Assembly (NCBI RefSeq): GCF_004551525.1
Contig: NZ_SATR01000032.1
Span: 138-53,569 of the forward strand
Direction of reading: 5' to 3'
Source: Vibrio ouci
GTDB taxonomy: Bacteria > Pseudomonadota > Gammaproteobacteria > Enterobacterales > Vibrionaceae
DNA length: 53,432 nucleotides
Positions within the stretch are counted from its first letter, which is position 1, and each line of letters begins with the position of its first letter. Below the pieces are notes generated by a model that saw nothing but the letters and a program-made list of their open reading frames with translations, ran no database searches and was not told where the DNA came from. Made by a program: the position numbers and the translations under genes. This document shows positions 35,908-44,583 of this stretch, piece after piece.

Positions 35908-36528
35908 ATGAGTTCAAATTCTAACAATCGCCACGAAATTGTTGAACGCAATGTCGGTTTATTAGCGATTCTTATCGTTTTTGCAATCAGTTTGGGTGCT
36001 CTTGTAGAGATCACTCCTCTGATTTTCCAAAAGCAAACAACAGAGCCTGTAGAGAACTTACGTCCTTATACAGCCCTTGAAATGGAAGGCCGTGACGTAT
36101 ACATCCGCGAAGGTTGTAACGTATGTCATAGCCAGATGATTCGTCCATTCCGTTCTGAAACAGAGCGTTACGGTCACTACTCTGTTGCTGGTGAAAGTGT
36201 ATATGAGCACCCATTCCTTTGGGGTTCTAAGCGTACTGGTCCTGACCTAGCACGCGTTGGTGGTCGTTACTCTGATGAGTGGCACCGCGTTCACCTAATT
36301 GATCCACGTGAGTTGGTTCCTGAGTCAAACATGCCAGGTTTCCCTTGGCTTGAAGAGAACGTTCTTGATGGTAAGGACACTCAGAAGAAGCTAACTATCT
36401 TCCGTGATCAGTTTGGTGTTCCATACACTGATGAGCAAATTGCAAACGCGTCTAAAGATGTAGAAGGTAAAACTGAGATGGATGCCATCATCGCTTACCT
36501 TCAGTCTCTTGGTCACGCAATGAAATAA
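35908..36528 (+). CDS. ccoO: cbb3 oxidase subunit II CcoO (monoheme cytochrome c)
   Basis: 206 residues. One N-terminal membrane anchor (about 17-38) and a periplasmic cytochrome c domain with CNVCH at Cys70, Cys73 and His74. The distal heme ligand is probably the Met in ESNMPGFPW near 146. It passes electrons to CcoN. AAGGAG lies 8 bases before the ATG, 12 bases after ccoN. Confidence 0.97.
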   Translation: MSSNSNNRHEIVERNVGLLAILIVFAISLGALVEITPLIFQKQTTEPVENLRPYTALEMEGRDVYIREGCNVCHSQMIRPFRSETERYGHYSVAGESVYEHPFLWGSKRTGPDLARVGGRYSDEWHRVHLIDPRELVPESNMPGFPWLEENVLDGKDTQKKLTIFRDQFGVPYTDEQIANASKDVEGKTEMDAIIAYLQSLGHAMK

Positions 36529-36540
36529 TAAGGGGTGATT

Positions 36541-36717
36541 ATGGATATCGGTACTATTCACAGTATTTGGACCATAGTGCTTTTCGTAAGCTTTATAGGC
36601 GTTGTTTGGTGGGCTTATGGTAAGAGCCGTAAGTCTCGTTTCGACGAAGCCGCAAACCTTGTATTCGCTGATGAAGAGCAAGCACCTTCAAAAGAACAAG
36701 GAGTGACTAAGCAATGA
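36541..36717 (+). CDS. ccoQ: cbb3 oxidase small subunit CcoQ
   Basis: 58 residues from the ATG at 36541 (AAGGGG upstream; a GTG two codons earlier lies too close). One membrane helix (about 8-28) and a charged tail. CcoQ stabilises the oxidase complex. Its stop overlaps the ccoP start (ATGA), so translation is coupled. Confidence 0.93.
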   Translation: MDIGTIHSIWTIVLFVSFIGVVWWAYGKSRKSRFDEAANLVFADEEQAPSKEQGVTKQ

Positions 36718-37691
36718 CTACATTTTGGAGTCTTTGGATAATCATCATTACAGTCGGTACGTTAGTTGGCTGTGCTGTGATCCTTTATTGGTGCCTTAAG
36801 GATAAGATGGGTGTCGAAGAAGGTGCAGACATGGGCCACGAATACGATGGTATTCGTGAGCTTAACAACCCACTACCGAAATGGTGGACTTACCTATTTG
36901 TTGGTACGTTTATCTTCGCTGCGATTTACCTAACGCTTTACCCAGGCCTAGGTAACTTCAAGGGCGTTCTAGGTTGGCAGAGTTCTGACCAAACGGTTCG
37001 TTCAATTGAAGAATCAAAAGCGTCGATTGCGGCTTCTCAACAAAACAAGCAACTGGTTCAATACGCTAAAGAGCTTGACGATGCAGATACCTACTTTGGT
37101 GAAGCATTCAAGAAACTTGCGTACGTAGATGGCTCAACTGAACTGCGTCCTATCCCTGAAATTGCAGCGGATAACGAAGCAGTTAAAGTTGGTCAGCGTT
37201 TGTTCCTACAGAACTGTTCTCAGTGTCACGGTTCTGATGCGCGTGGTCTGAAAGGTTTCCCTAACCTAACAGATGATGCATGGCTATATGGCGGAGAGCC
37301 AGAAGCTATCGTTACTACCGTGATGAATGGTCGTATCGGTCAGATGCCAGCATGGAAAGACGCTCTAGGCGAGCAAGGTGTGAAAGAAGTTGTAAGCTAC
37401 ACGCTAAGCCTATCTGGTCGTTCTGTTAACGCTAAAGAAGCGGAGGCTGGTAAAGCTCGCTTCGTAGTGTGTGCAGCGTGTCACGGTACAGATGGTAAAG
37501 GTAACCCAGCAGTGGGCGCACCTGACCTAACTGACCAAGACTGGCTATTTGGTGGTTCACGTGCTGACGTAACTGAAACAGTAATGAACGGTCGTTCGGG
37601 CGTAATGCCAGCTTGGAAAGATATTCTAGGTGAAGACAAAGTTCAGCTTGTTTCTGCTTATGTTTGGAGTCTAAGCAACTCGGAACAATAA
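36714..37691 (+). CDS. ccoP: cbb3 oxidase subunit III CcoP (diheme cytochrome c)
   Basis: 325 residues. Two N-terminal membrane helices (about 5-28 and 57-77) are followed by two cytochrome c domains with CSQCH (Cys168, Cys171, His172) and CAACH (Cys253, Cys256, His257). Each has a distal Met in GQMPAW or GVMPAW. It receives electrons from soluble cytochrome c. Last oxidase subunit gene, followed by a hairpin at 37706. Confidence 0.97.
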   Translation: MTTFWSLWIIIITVGTLVGCAVILYWCLKDKMGVEEGADMGHEYDGIRELNNPLPKWWTYLFVGTFIFAAIYLTLYPGLGNFKGVLGWQSSDQTVRSIEESKASIAASQQNKQLVQYAKELDDADTYFGEAFKKLAYVDGSTELRPIPEIAADNEAVKVGQRLFLQNCSQCHGSDARGLKGFPNLTDDAWLYGGEPEAIVTTVMNGRIGQMPAWKDALGEQGVKEVVSYTLSLSGRSVNAKEAEAGKARFVVCAACHGTDGKGNPAVGAPDLTDQDWLFGGSRADVTETVMNGRSGVMPAWKDILGEDKVQLVSAYVWSLSNSEQ

Positions 37692-37705
37692 GTTACATTT
37701 CAATA

Positions 37706-37750
37706 ACAGCCCCTTACTCTCTATAGATGGTAATGGGGCTGTCTTTCCTT
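37706..37750 (+). terminator. terminator after ccoNOQP
   Basis: ACAGCCCC and GGGGCTGT pair around a 21-base loop, followed by CTTTCCTTT. The interrupted U-run suggests partial termination with some read-through into ccoH. Confidence 0.65.
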
Positions 37751-37796
37751 TACAGTTAAAGCCCTAATTTATTTCAATTTTTTATCGAGAACTATT

Positions 37797-38276
37797 ATGG
37801 AAAAGCCTTGGTATAAGCAGTTTTGGCCGTGGTTTATACTCTCCCTAACGGTCGGGGTGTCTATATTAACTTTGGTTCGAGTCGCGATACTTACAAACCA
37901 TTCAGTTCACCTGGTGACTGAGGACTACTATAAAAAAGGTAAAGGGATTAACGTCGACATATCCCGAATCAACGTTGCTAAAGAGCTAGGTCTTGATGCT
38001 ACCGTTCGTGCTGAAGGCGACACTGTAGTGATTCAATTTACTAAAGGCCAGCTAGATCACTATCCTGCGATCACCGCTATGTTCGCTCACCGTACTCTCC
38101 CTGATCATGACTTCTCGAGACTTATTACGTCTGACGCTCGCGGTACCTACCGATTTAAGCTCGATAATGACCTTCAAGGCCCATGGTTTATTGAACTGAC
38201 TCCACATGACGAAAAATGGTTGATCCAAGGTCGCGTTGAGTTCCCAACTTCGTCAGCAGTACAACTATCCAATTAA
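37797..38276 (+). CDS. ccoH: CcoH/FixH, cbb3 oxidase assembly protein
   Basis: 159 residues. One N-terminal helix (about 10-32, WPWFILSLTVGVSILTLVRV) and a periplasmic beta domain, with the family feature VTEDYYKKGKGIN just after the helix. FixH/CcoH proteins help assemble cbb3 oxidase, probably with the CcoI copper pump encoded 10 bases downstream. No ccoG-type polyferredoxin gene lies between ccoP and ccoH, where many proteobacteria have it. Confidence 0.9.
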   Translation: MEKPWYKQFWPWFILSLTVGVSILTLVRVAILTNHSVHLVTEDYYKKGKGINVDISRINVAKELGLDATVRAEGDTVVIQFTKGQLDHYPAITAMFAHRTLPDHDFSRLITSDARGTYRFKLDNDLQGPWFIELTPHDEKWLIQGRVEFPTSSAVQLSN

Positions 38277-38285
38277 GAAAAGTCT

Positions 38286-40658
38286 ATGTGCAAATCCTGT
38301 TATCACTGTGGTGAAGATGTACCAGCCAACACGGATTTCAAAGTGGAAATTTTGGGCGACATTAGAGATATGTGTTGCCCAGGCTGTGAAACGGTAGCTC
38401 AGACTATCGTTGACAGCGGTTTGGTCTCTTACTATCAATATCGAACTGCCCCGGCTGAAAAAGCCGATCTCGTCCCAGAGCAGCTACAAGCCCTAATTCA
38501 TTATGATAATGATGATGTTCAAGCAGAGTTTGTGCGCAACAGCGAAAACTGCTCTGAGGTGACATTGTCACTTGAGGGTGTCTCATGTGCCGCCTGCGCA
38601 TGGTTGATTGAAAAACAAGTTGCGGCGAATAAAGGCGTTTTGTCTATACGTGTTAATACAACAACCAATCGTGCCCTTCTTGCATGGGACAAAACTGAGA
38701 CTCGCTTAAGTGAACTGCTCGCTTCTATTCATCGCCTTGGTTATAAAGCCGCGCCATTTGAAGCTGATAAGCAGGAAGCCGCTTACCACGAGCAAATGAA
38801 GCAATACCTGTATCGTTTGGGTATCGCAGGCCTAGCAACTATGCAGGTTATGATGCTTGCAGTTGCGCTATATCTCGAGGTGTTTGGTGACCTCGAACCT
38901 GAATTTAAAAACTATTTCCGCTGGGTAAGCTTGATTTTCGCTACCCCAGTTATGCTTTACTCAGCTCTTCCATTTTATATCAACGCATGGCGCAGTCTTC
39001 GCAGTCGAACTTTGGGTATGGACGTTCCCGTCTCTATTGCCATGATCTTCGCTTATTTTGCAAGCCTAGTAGCGACAGTGACTGAACAAGGCGAAGTGTT
39101 CTTTGAATCGATTTCGATGTTCGCCTTCTTCCTGTTAGTTGGCCGTTTCTTAGAAATGCGTGCGCGTCGTAAAGCCGCTGCCGCGAGCGGTAACTTGTTA
39201 AAGTTGATTCCTGCTATAGCTAATAAGCTAAATGGTGATCAAGTTCCTGTTAAGACGCTAAAAGTGGGCGATCAAATCCGCGTTTTACCGGGTGAGCACA
39301 TTCCTGCTGACGGTAAGATTCTGTCAGGCCGAGTCCATATTGATGAGTCTATGTTGACTGGTGAGTCTCTCCCCGTTGTCAAACAAGTCGATGATTACGT
39401 TTTTGCCGGCACGCTTAACGGTGAAGAGTCGTTTGAGCTTGAGGTAACCTCTTCTAAAGCTGACTCAATGATCTCGAACATTGTCCGCTTACAAGATGAA
39501 GCTCAGCTTTCTAAACCAAAGATTGCTGAAATCGCAGATGTCGTTGCTCGTTACTTTGTCGCAGTGATACTTATTGTCGCAGCCGGCACTTGGTTCTTCT
39601 GGCATTCAAGTCGTCCAGACGACGCGTTTTGGATTATGTTGTCAGTATTAGTTGCAACTTGTCCTTGTGCCCTTTCATTAGCGACACCAACCGCGCTGAC
39701 ATGTGCCACATCTCGTATGGGCAACCTTGGTATTCTTCTGCGTAAGAGTCATGTTTTTGAAACCCTGTGTAAGGTGAATCACCTTATTGTAGATAAGACA
39801 GGGACTCTTACTCATGGTGATATTGAAATTGATCAAGTCCAACTGTTTGGTGATTTATCCGAGCAACAGGTTTTGGCGATCGCTGCGTCACTAGAATCTC
39901 ACGCAAACCACCCTATTGCCCGTGCTTTTAAACCTTACTTAGATCGTACAGTTAAAGTTGATGATGTAGAGAATGTTATCGGTTCAGGCATCGTTGGCTC
40001 TCTCGATTCAAAAACCGTTAAGATTGGTAGCGCAAGTTATGTATTGGGCGATAATCAATCGGCTCAAGCGAATACAGTTTACTTATCTCTAGACGACGTC
40101 CATGTCGCTAACTTTGTTTACCGCGACCCTATCCGCTCTGAAACCAAAGAGTTTATTGAAAAGTTCCAGCAATCAGGTGTTAAGGTCACTCTTCTTACTG
40201 GTGATACCAAAGAAAACGCTGAAATCGTCGCTTCACAAATTGGTATAGAAGATGTTGTTGCCGAAGCTAAGCCGCAAGACAAACTCGCATACCTTAAGGG
40301 CACGGATGAAGGCGATATCACTATGATGATTGGCGACGGGATCAATGATGCGCCAACACTTGCTGGTGCACACCTTTCCGTTGCTATGGGTGGTGGTGCA
40401 GACGTCGCTAAAGCGTCTGCGGATATGGTTCTCTTGGGTGATCGACTCGATAGAATTCTTGAAGCAAGAGAGCTTGCTCAGCAAACGCGTCGAATCATTA
40501 AAGAGAACTTAGCGTGGTCGCTTGGCTACAACCTATTGATACTTCCTTTGGCCGTTGCGGGTTTTGTTGCACCATATTTTGCTGTAGTCGGTATGTCTGC
40601 CAGCTCAATTATTGTAATATCTAACTCTCTTCGCTTGCTTAAAGAAAAAGGTAGATAG
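38286..40658 (+). CDS. ccoI: CcoI/FixI copper-transporting P1B-type ATPase
   Basis: 790 residues. It exports copper to the periplasmic side for the CuB centre of cbb3 oxidase. An N-terminal Cys-rich region (CKSCYHCG, MCCPGCE) precedes a heavy-metal domain with GVSCAACAW (near 97). About eight membrane helices include the metal-translocating CPC motif (Cys459-Pro-Cys461). Other P-type hallmarks are TGES (near 360), DKTGT with phosphorylated Asp503, HP in ANHPIARA (near 540) and GDGINDAP (near 682). A matS site lies inside the gene at 38559. It precedes ccoS with no gap. Confidence 0.96.
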   Translation: MCKSCYHCGEDVPANTDFKVEILGDIRDMCCPGCETVAQTIVDSGLVSYYQYRTAPAEKADLVPEQLQALIHYDNDDVQAEFVRNSENCSEVTLSLEGVSCAACAWLIEKQVAANKGVLSIRVNTTTNRALLAWDKTETRLSELLASIHRLGYKAAPFEADKQEAAYHEQMKQYLYRLGIAGLATMQVMMLAVALYLEVFGDLEPEFKNYFRWVSLIFATPVMLYSALPFYINAWRSLRSRTLGMDVPVSIAMIFAYFASLVATVTEQGEVFFESISMFAFFLLVGRFLEMRARRKAAAASGNLLKLIPAIANKLNGDQVPVKTLKVGDQIRVLPGEHIPADGKILSGRVHIDESMLTGESLPVVKQVDDYVFAGTLNGEESFELEVTSSKADSMISNIVRLQDEAQLSKPKIAEIADVVARYFVAVILIVAAGTWFFWHSSRPDDAFWIMLSVLVATCPCALSLATPTALTCATSRMGNLGILLRKSHVFETLCKVNHLIVDKTGTLTHGDIEIDQVQLFGDLSEQQVLAIAASLESHANHPIARAFKPYLDRTVKVDDVENVIGSGIVGSLDSKTVKIGSASYVLGDNQSAQANTVYLSLDDVHVANFVYRDPIRSETKEFIEKFQQSGVKVTLLTGDTKENAEIVASQIGIEDVVAEAKPQDKLAYLKGTDEGDITMMIGDGINDAPTLAGAHLSVAMGGGADVAKASADMVLLGDRLDRILEARELAQQTRRIIKENLAWSLGYNLLILPLAVAGFVAPYFAVVGMSASSIIVISNSLRLLKEKGR
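38559..38571. other. matS site 3 (MatP binding site), inside ccoI
   Basis: GTGACATTGTCAC matches GTGAC-R-N-Y-GTCAC perfectly. It lies 6.3 kb right of dif, whereas sites 1 and 2 lie 11-13 kb to its left. Confidence 0.88.
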
Positions 40659-40823
40659 ATGGAAAGCCTTTATATACTGATCCCTATCGCTATAGTGCTA
40701 GTTTGTGTCGCTGTAGCGATCTTCTTGTGGGCTGTAAAAAGCGAACAGTTTGAAGACCTTGAGCGTCAAGGGCATAACATCTTATTTGATGAAGACGAGC
40801 GTAAAGAGAATCCACCTAAATGA
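40659..40823 (+). CDS. ccoS: CcoS, cbb3 oxidase maturation protein
   Basis: 54 residues, starting MESLYILIPIAIVLVCVA. One membrane helix (about 4-26) is followed by a charged tail (QFEDLERQGHNILFDEDE), the usual CcoS pattern. CcoS is needed for cofactor insertion into cbb3 oxidase. The ATG directly follows the ccoI stop, and its TGA overlaps the next gene start (ATGA at 40820), so the three genes are translationally linked. Confidence 0.9.
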   Translation: MESLYILIPIAIVLVCVAVAIFLWAVKSEQFEDLERQGHNILFDEDERKENPPK

Positions 40824-41491
40824 GCCCTGATTGGATTGGAGCTTTCTTAATTGGTTTGATTGGTGCTGGCCATTGTATGGGGATGTGTGGGGGAATTGCC
40901 TCTATGCTGACCATTGGCCAGTCTCAACCATCTAAAACGATTCCACTGTTTTATAATTCTGGCCGCCTCATCAGCTACGCCCTTATTGGCGCTATCGTTG
41001 GTGGTACTGTCGCCTCAATCAGCGAAATTAGCTCACTCAACAATGCGCTAACCTGGTTAAGACTCGCAGCTGCCGTGTTTATGGTGCTGTTGGCCTGTTA
41101 TATCGGTCGATGGTGGCAAGGGTTACTAGCGGTTGAGAAACTCGGTCAAACCCTATGGCGATTTATCTCTCCTGCCGGTAAATCTCTTTTACCATTAAAA
41201 TCCCCTATTCACGCTATTCCTTTTGGTTTCATTTGGGGCTGGTTACCTTGTGGCTTAGTATACTCAACGTTAACTTGGTCGGCGGTGTCAGGTAGCGCGT
41301 TAAACGGCGCTCTAATTATGGCCGCATTTGGTCTTGGTACTCTACCAGCAATGTTACTAATGGGCTTTGGCGCTACATATTTACATAAACTGCAACAATC
41401 TCAAATCTTCCGTAACCTCGGCGCTCTAATTTTATTAACTTATGGCCTATACACAGGCTATGGCGCAATAATTTTATTATCAATAAGTTGA
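40820..41491 (+). CDS. TauE/SafE or DsbD-like membrane protein of the cbb3 cluster
   Basis: 223 residues with about six membrane helices. The start has the conserved GAGHCMGMCGG motif (near 16-26) and the second half repeats a glycine-rich helix with WLPCGLVYS (near 140). This is the UreH-like/TauE-SafE family found beside ccoIS in many gamma-proteobacteria; a role in copper or heme-protein maturation is likely from context only. It overlaps ccoS by 4 bases and ends 91 bases before fnr. Confidence 0.85.
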   Translation: MSPDWIGAFLIGLIGAGHCMGMCGGIASMLTIGQSQPSKTIPLFYNSGRLISYALIGAIVGGTVASISEISSLNNALTWLRLAAAVFMVLLACYIGRWWQGLLAVEKLGQTLWRFISPAGKSLLPLKSPIHAIPFGFIWGWLPCGLVYSTLTWSAVSGSALNGALIMAAFGLGTLPAMLLMGFGATYLHKLQQSQIFRNLGALILLTYGLYTGYGAIILLSIS

Positions 41492-41552
41492 TAGATTGCT
41501 GTTTTTCCCTACCTTTTTTCACTACCCTTTGTAGGTAATGAGTGCTAAAATA

Positions 41553-41566
41553 TTGATGTATATCAA
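41553..41566. promoter_or_regulatory. FNR box before fnr (autoregulation)
   Basis: TTGAT-GTAT-ATCAA is a perfect FNR consensus, 16 bases before the fnr ATG. A TAAAAT (41546-41551) just upstream could be the -10 box. The site would then cover the transcription start and act as a repressor site. Confidence 0.85.
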
Positions 41567-41582
41567 ATAGTGAAAGGTTGTT

Positions 41583-42332
41583 ATGATTTCTGAAAAGCCT
41601 GCAACAAAGCGCATTCAGTCTGGTGGTTGTGCGATTCATTGCCAAGATTGTAGTATTAGCCAACTTTGTATTCCATTTACGTTAAATGAATCAGAGCTCG
41701 ATCAGCTTGACCAAATCATTGAACGCAAAAAGCCAATTCAAAAAGGTCAAGAGCTGTTCAAAGCGGGAGATGAACTAAAATCTCTTTACGCAATTCGTTC
41801 AGGTACGATCAAGAGCTATACGATTACTGAGCAAGGTGATGAGCAAATTACTGCTTTCCACTTAGCAGGTGATCTGGTTGGTTTTGACGCTATCACTGGC
41901 GACCTTCACCCTAGCTTCGCTCAGGCGCTGGAAACATCAATGGTATGTGAAATCCCATACGAGATCCTTGATGACTTGTCTGGCAAAATGCCTAAGCTAC
42001 GTCAGCAAATCATGCGTTTGATGAGTAACGAGATTAAAGGTGACCAGGAAATGATTCTACTGCTTTCTAAAAAGAATGCAGAAGAGCGTTTAGCGGCATT
42101 CCTTTACAACCTTTCAACGCGCTTCTCACAGCGTGGATTCAGCCCTCGTGAATTCCGTCTAACTATGACTCGTGGTGATATTGGTAACTACCTAGGCCTA
42201 ACTGTTGAAACAATCTCTCGCCTATTGGGTCGTTTCCAAAAATCAGAAATCTTAAGTGTGAAAGGTAAATACATCACTATCTTAGATCACGATGCTCTGA
42301 TGGAACTCGCTGGCGTTTCAACAGAATCATAA
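41583..42332 (+). CDS. fnr: Fnr, oxygen-sensing global transcription regulator
   Basis: 249 residues, close to E. coli FNR (250). The iron-sulfur ligands Cys20, Cys23, Cys29 and Cys122 are at exactly the E. coli positions; one extra Cys16 is also present. A cyclic-nucleotide-like sensor domain, the dimer helix and a C-terminal helix-turn-helix (GDIGNYLGLTVETISRLLGRF, about 198-218, split here by the recognition helix ETISR) are clear. Without oxygen the 4Fe-4S dimer binds TTGAT-N4-ATCAA sites. Neighbours cbb3, uspE and ttcA fit the conserved Vibrio order. Confidence 0.97.
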   Translation: MISEKPATKRIQSGGCAIHCQDCSISQLCIPFTLNESELDQLDQIIERKKPIQKGQELFKAGDELKSLYAIRSGTIKSYTITEQGDEQITAFHLAGDLVGFDAITGDLHPSFAQALETSMVCEIPYEILDDLSGKMPKLRQQIMRLMSNEIKGDQEMILLLSKKNAEERLAAFLYNLSTRFSQRGFSPREFRLTMTRGDIGNYLGLTVETISRLLGRFQKSEILSVKGKYITILDHDALMELAGVSTES

Positions 42333-42341
42333 TATCTTTCA

Positions 42342-42391
42342 ATGATGTAGCTCACTATTCATTCCGATAATGAGCTACATCATAATTCTTT
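42342..42391 (+). terminator. hairpin terminator after fnr
   Basis: ATGATGTAGCTCA (42342-42354) and TGAGCTACATCAT (42371-42383) form a perfect 13-bp stem with a 16-base loop. The trailing AATTCTTTC is only weakly U-rich. Confidence 0.65.
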
Positions 42392-42476
42392 CAAATTCCT
42401 CAATATTTTTCTAAAACTCTCCTTCGAACTAAGCTACATTAATCATATACCCCTCCTCGCCTTTAAGGAGTTTTAT

Positions 42477-43424
42477 ATGAGCATCTACAATAAAATCCTA
42501 GTTGTTGCAGATATCAACAAAGATGAGCAGCCTGCGCTGGCTCGTGCTATGCAGCTCGCTTCGAAAAGCCGTTCTCCTAGTCGAGTGACTTTCTTCCTCT
42601 CTATTTACGACTTCTCTTACGATATGACTTCTATGCTGTCGATTGATGAAAGAGATGCAATGCGTCGCGGTGTTATTCACCAACGCGAGCAATGGATGCA
42701 GAAAATCGCTAAAGATTATGTTGTAGAGGGAGTTGAGTTTGAAGTGCGTGTCGTCTGGCACAACAGACCTTATGAAGCGATTATCGCTGAGGTTTTTGCT
42801 GGCAGTCACGATATTGTGGTTAAAGGAACGCGTAAGCATGACGTTTTAGAATCGGTTATCTTCACTCCTACCGATTGGCACTTGCTACGTAAATGTCCTT
42901 GTCCTGTCTTGTTAATCAAAAACGCAGAATGGCCTGAAGATTCCAGTATTCTCGCGTCAGTGCATGTTGGCTCAGAAAACGATACCCATCTAGGTCTCAA
43001 TGATTCCATGGTTGAGCAGCTAAATAGTTTATCTGAGCGTCTAAATGCCAAACCTTATTTAGTCAACGCCTACCCTGTTACACCGGCGAACATTACTATT
43101 GAACTGCCTGAGTTTGATCCTTCTACCTACACTGATGCTGTACGTGGCCATCACTTAACTGCGATGAAAGCACTGCGCCAGAAACACGGTTACGATGAAG
43201 AGCAAACAATTGTAGAGCAAGGTTTGCCTGAAGATGTGATTCCTGATGCAGCTGAGAAGCTCAACGCAGCGATGGTGATTGTAGGTACAACTGGCCGTAC
43301 TGGCTTATCTGCTGTCTTTATTGGTAATACAGCTGAGCACGTTATCGATAAGATTAATTGCGATGTTTTGGCGCTTAAACCGGAAGGCTATATTAGCCCA
43401 CTCGACCCAAAAACCGCTATCTAA
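42477..43424 (+). CDS. uspE: Universal stress protein UspE
   Basis: 315 residues with two tandem Usp domains (about 1-150 and 160-315), the same length as E. coli UspE, which also neighbours fnr. The C-terminal domain has the ATP-binding type loop VGTTGRTGLSAVFIGNTAEHV (about 271-291, given in two parts: VGTTGRTG and FIGNTAEHV). UspE supports survival of stress and stationary phase. AAGGAG lies 7 bases before the ATG. Ends at a terminator shared with ttcA. Confidence 0.94.
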   Translation: MSIYNKILVVADINKDEQPALARAMQLASKSRSPSRVTFFLSIYDFSYDMTSMLSIDERDAMRRGVIHQREQWMQKIAKDYVVEGVEFEVRVVWHNRPYEAIIAEVFAGSHDIVVKGTRKHDVLESVIFTPTDWHLLRKCPCPVLLIKNAEWPEDSSILASVHVGSENDTHLGLNDSMVEQLNSLSERLNAKPYLVNAYPVTPANITIELPEFDPSTYTDAVRGHHLTAMKALRQKHGYDEEQTIVEQGLPEDVIPDAAEKLNAAMVIVGTTGRTGLSAVFIGNTAEHVIDKINCDVLALKPEGYISPLDPKTAI

Positions 43425-43439
43425 CGAAATTTAGACAAA

Positions 43440-43473
43440 TAAAAAGGAAGATAATGATTATCTTCCTTTTTTG
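43440..43473. terminator. bidirectional terminator between uspE and ttcA
   Basis: AAAAAGGAAGATAA and TTATCTTCCTTTTT form a nearly perfect stem with A- and T-runs on both sides, serving both convergent genes. Confidence 0.88.
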
Positions 43474-43489
43474 TATCTAGAGACTTTGT

Positions 43490-44383
43490 TTATATGTTAG
43501 TTACATCGATAAACATAGACTCATCAATATTGGTTGACGAGACAATTGCTTCGCTAAACTCATACTCTTCACGGCTGCCTTCACGATCAAGTGGAAGGTT
43601 TTCAAAATCGAATAGATTTTTATCAGCAAGCTGGCTTGGGCTAACATTTTGAATCGACTTAAAGATAGCTTCTACACGGCCAGGAGTCTTCTTATCCCAG
43701 TCAATTAGCATCGCTTTGATTGATTGACGCTGTAGGTTTTCCTGTGAGCCACATAGGTTACATGGGATGATCGGGAAGGCTTTGTGCTCAGCATACTTAA
43801 TCAGATCTTTCTCGCGACAGTATGTTAATGGGCGTATAACCACGTTACGACCATCATCTGAACGTAGCTTTGGTGGCATCGCCTTTAAGCGTGAACCGTG
43901 GAACATGTTTAGGAACATGGTTTCTACGATGTCATCTAAGTGGTGACCTAGTGCTAGCTTAGTTGCGCCGATCTTCTCTGCGAAAGAGTACAATGTGCCG
44001 CGACGTAGACGTGAACAGAGGCCACAGGTTGTCTTACCTTCTGGCACTTTCTCTTTAACAACAGAGTATGTGTCTTTGTCGACAATGTAGTAAGGAATGT
44101 TCAACGTTTCGAAGTAATCTGGCAGGATGTGCTCAGGGAAGCCTGGTTGCTTCTGATCTAAGTTAACAGCCACAACTTCAAACTTGATTGGTGCAGCTTT
44201 TTGTAGATTCAATAGGATATCCAGCATCGCAAATGAATCTTTACCCCCACTAATACATGCCATAACCACATCACCTTCTTCGATCATGTTGTAGTCAGTA
44301 ATGGCATTTCCAACGTTTCTTCTCAGACGCTTCTGAAGTTTGTTGAATTCTAGGGTTTCTTTTCTTGTATCTTTTTCGTTCAT
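43490..44383 (-). CDS. ttcA: TtcA, tRNA-cytidine(32) 2-sulfurtransferase
   Basis: 297 residues. It makes 2-thiocytidine at tRNA position 32 with a 4Fe-4S cluster and ATP. The PP-loop is SGGKDS (45-50). The cluster cysteines are Cys120 and Cys123 in CGLC, with further cysteines in PCNLCGSQ near 210. The order fnr-uspE-ttcA matches V. cholerae, convergent with uspE. A perfect TATAAT lies about 65 bases upstream on the minus strand. Confidence 0.96.
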   Translation of the reverse strand: MNEKDTRKETLEFNKLQKRLRRNVGNAITDYNMIEEGDVVMACISGGKDSFAMLDILLNLQKAAPIKFEVVAVNLDQKQPGFPEHILPDYFETLNIPYYIVDKDTYSVVKEKVPEGKTTCGLCSRLRRGTLYSFAEKIGATKLALGHHLDDIVETMFLNMFHGSRLKAMPPKLRSDDGRNVVIRPLTYCREKDLIKYAEHKAFPIIPCNLCGSQENLQRQSIKAMLIDWDKKTPGRVEAIFKSIQNVSPSQLADKNLFDFENLPLDREGSREEYEFSEAIVSSTNIDESMFIDVTNI

Positions 44384-44448
44384 TGCGAGCTCTCATATTG
44401 CCGAAAAATCGACATTAGGACTTCCTAACGTGTTTTCTTGGGGCGTGG

Positions 44449-44477
44449 ATTATACGAGCTTTTTTGCGAGGATTAAA
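44449..44477 (-). promoter_or_regulatory. probable ttcA promoter
   Basis: On the minus strand TATAAT (44454-44449) follows TTTAAT (44477-44472) at 17 bases. The -10 is perfect and the -35 weak. Confidence 0.5.
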
Positions 44478-44549
44478 TGCCTGTATCGTTATAGGCAGAT
44501 AAAAGTGGACGATTACTGATACAAGTTAACTTTGTCATGCGCCAATAAT

Positions 44550-44577
44550 AATAAAGGCCGCTTGTGCGACCTTTATT
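44550..44577 (-). terminator. terminator of the leftward DUF2987 gene
   Basis: AATAAAGG-C-CGC and GCG-A-CCTTTATT pair with one mismatch around TTGT. On the minus strand ATTATTATT follows, so the U-run is interrupted. Confidence 0.55.
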
Positions 44578-44583
44578 TTGTTT

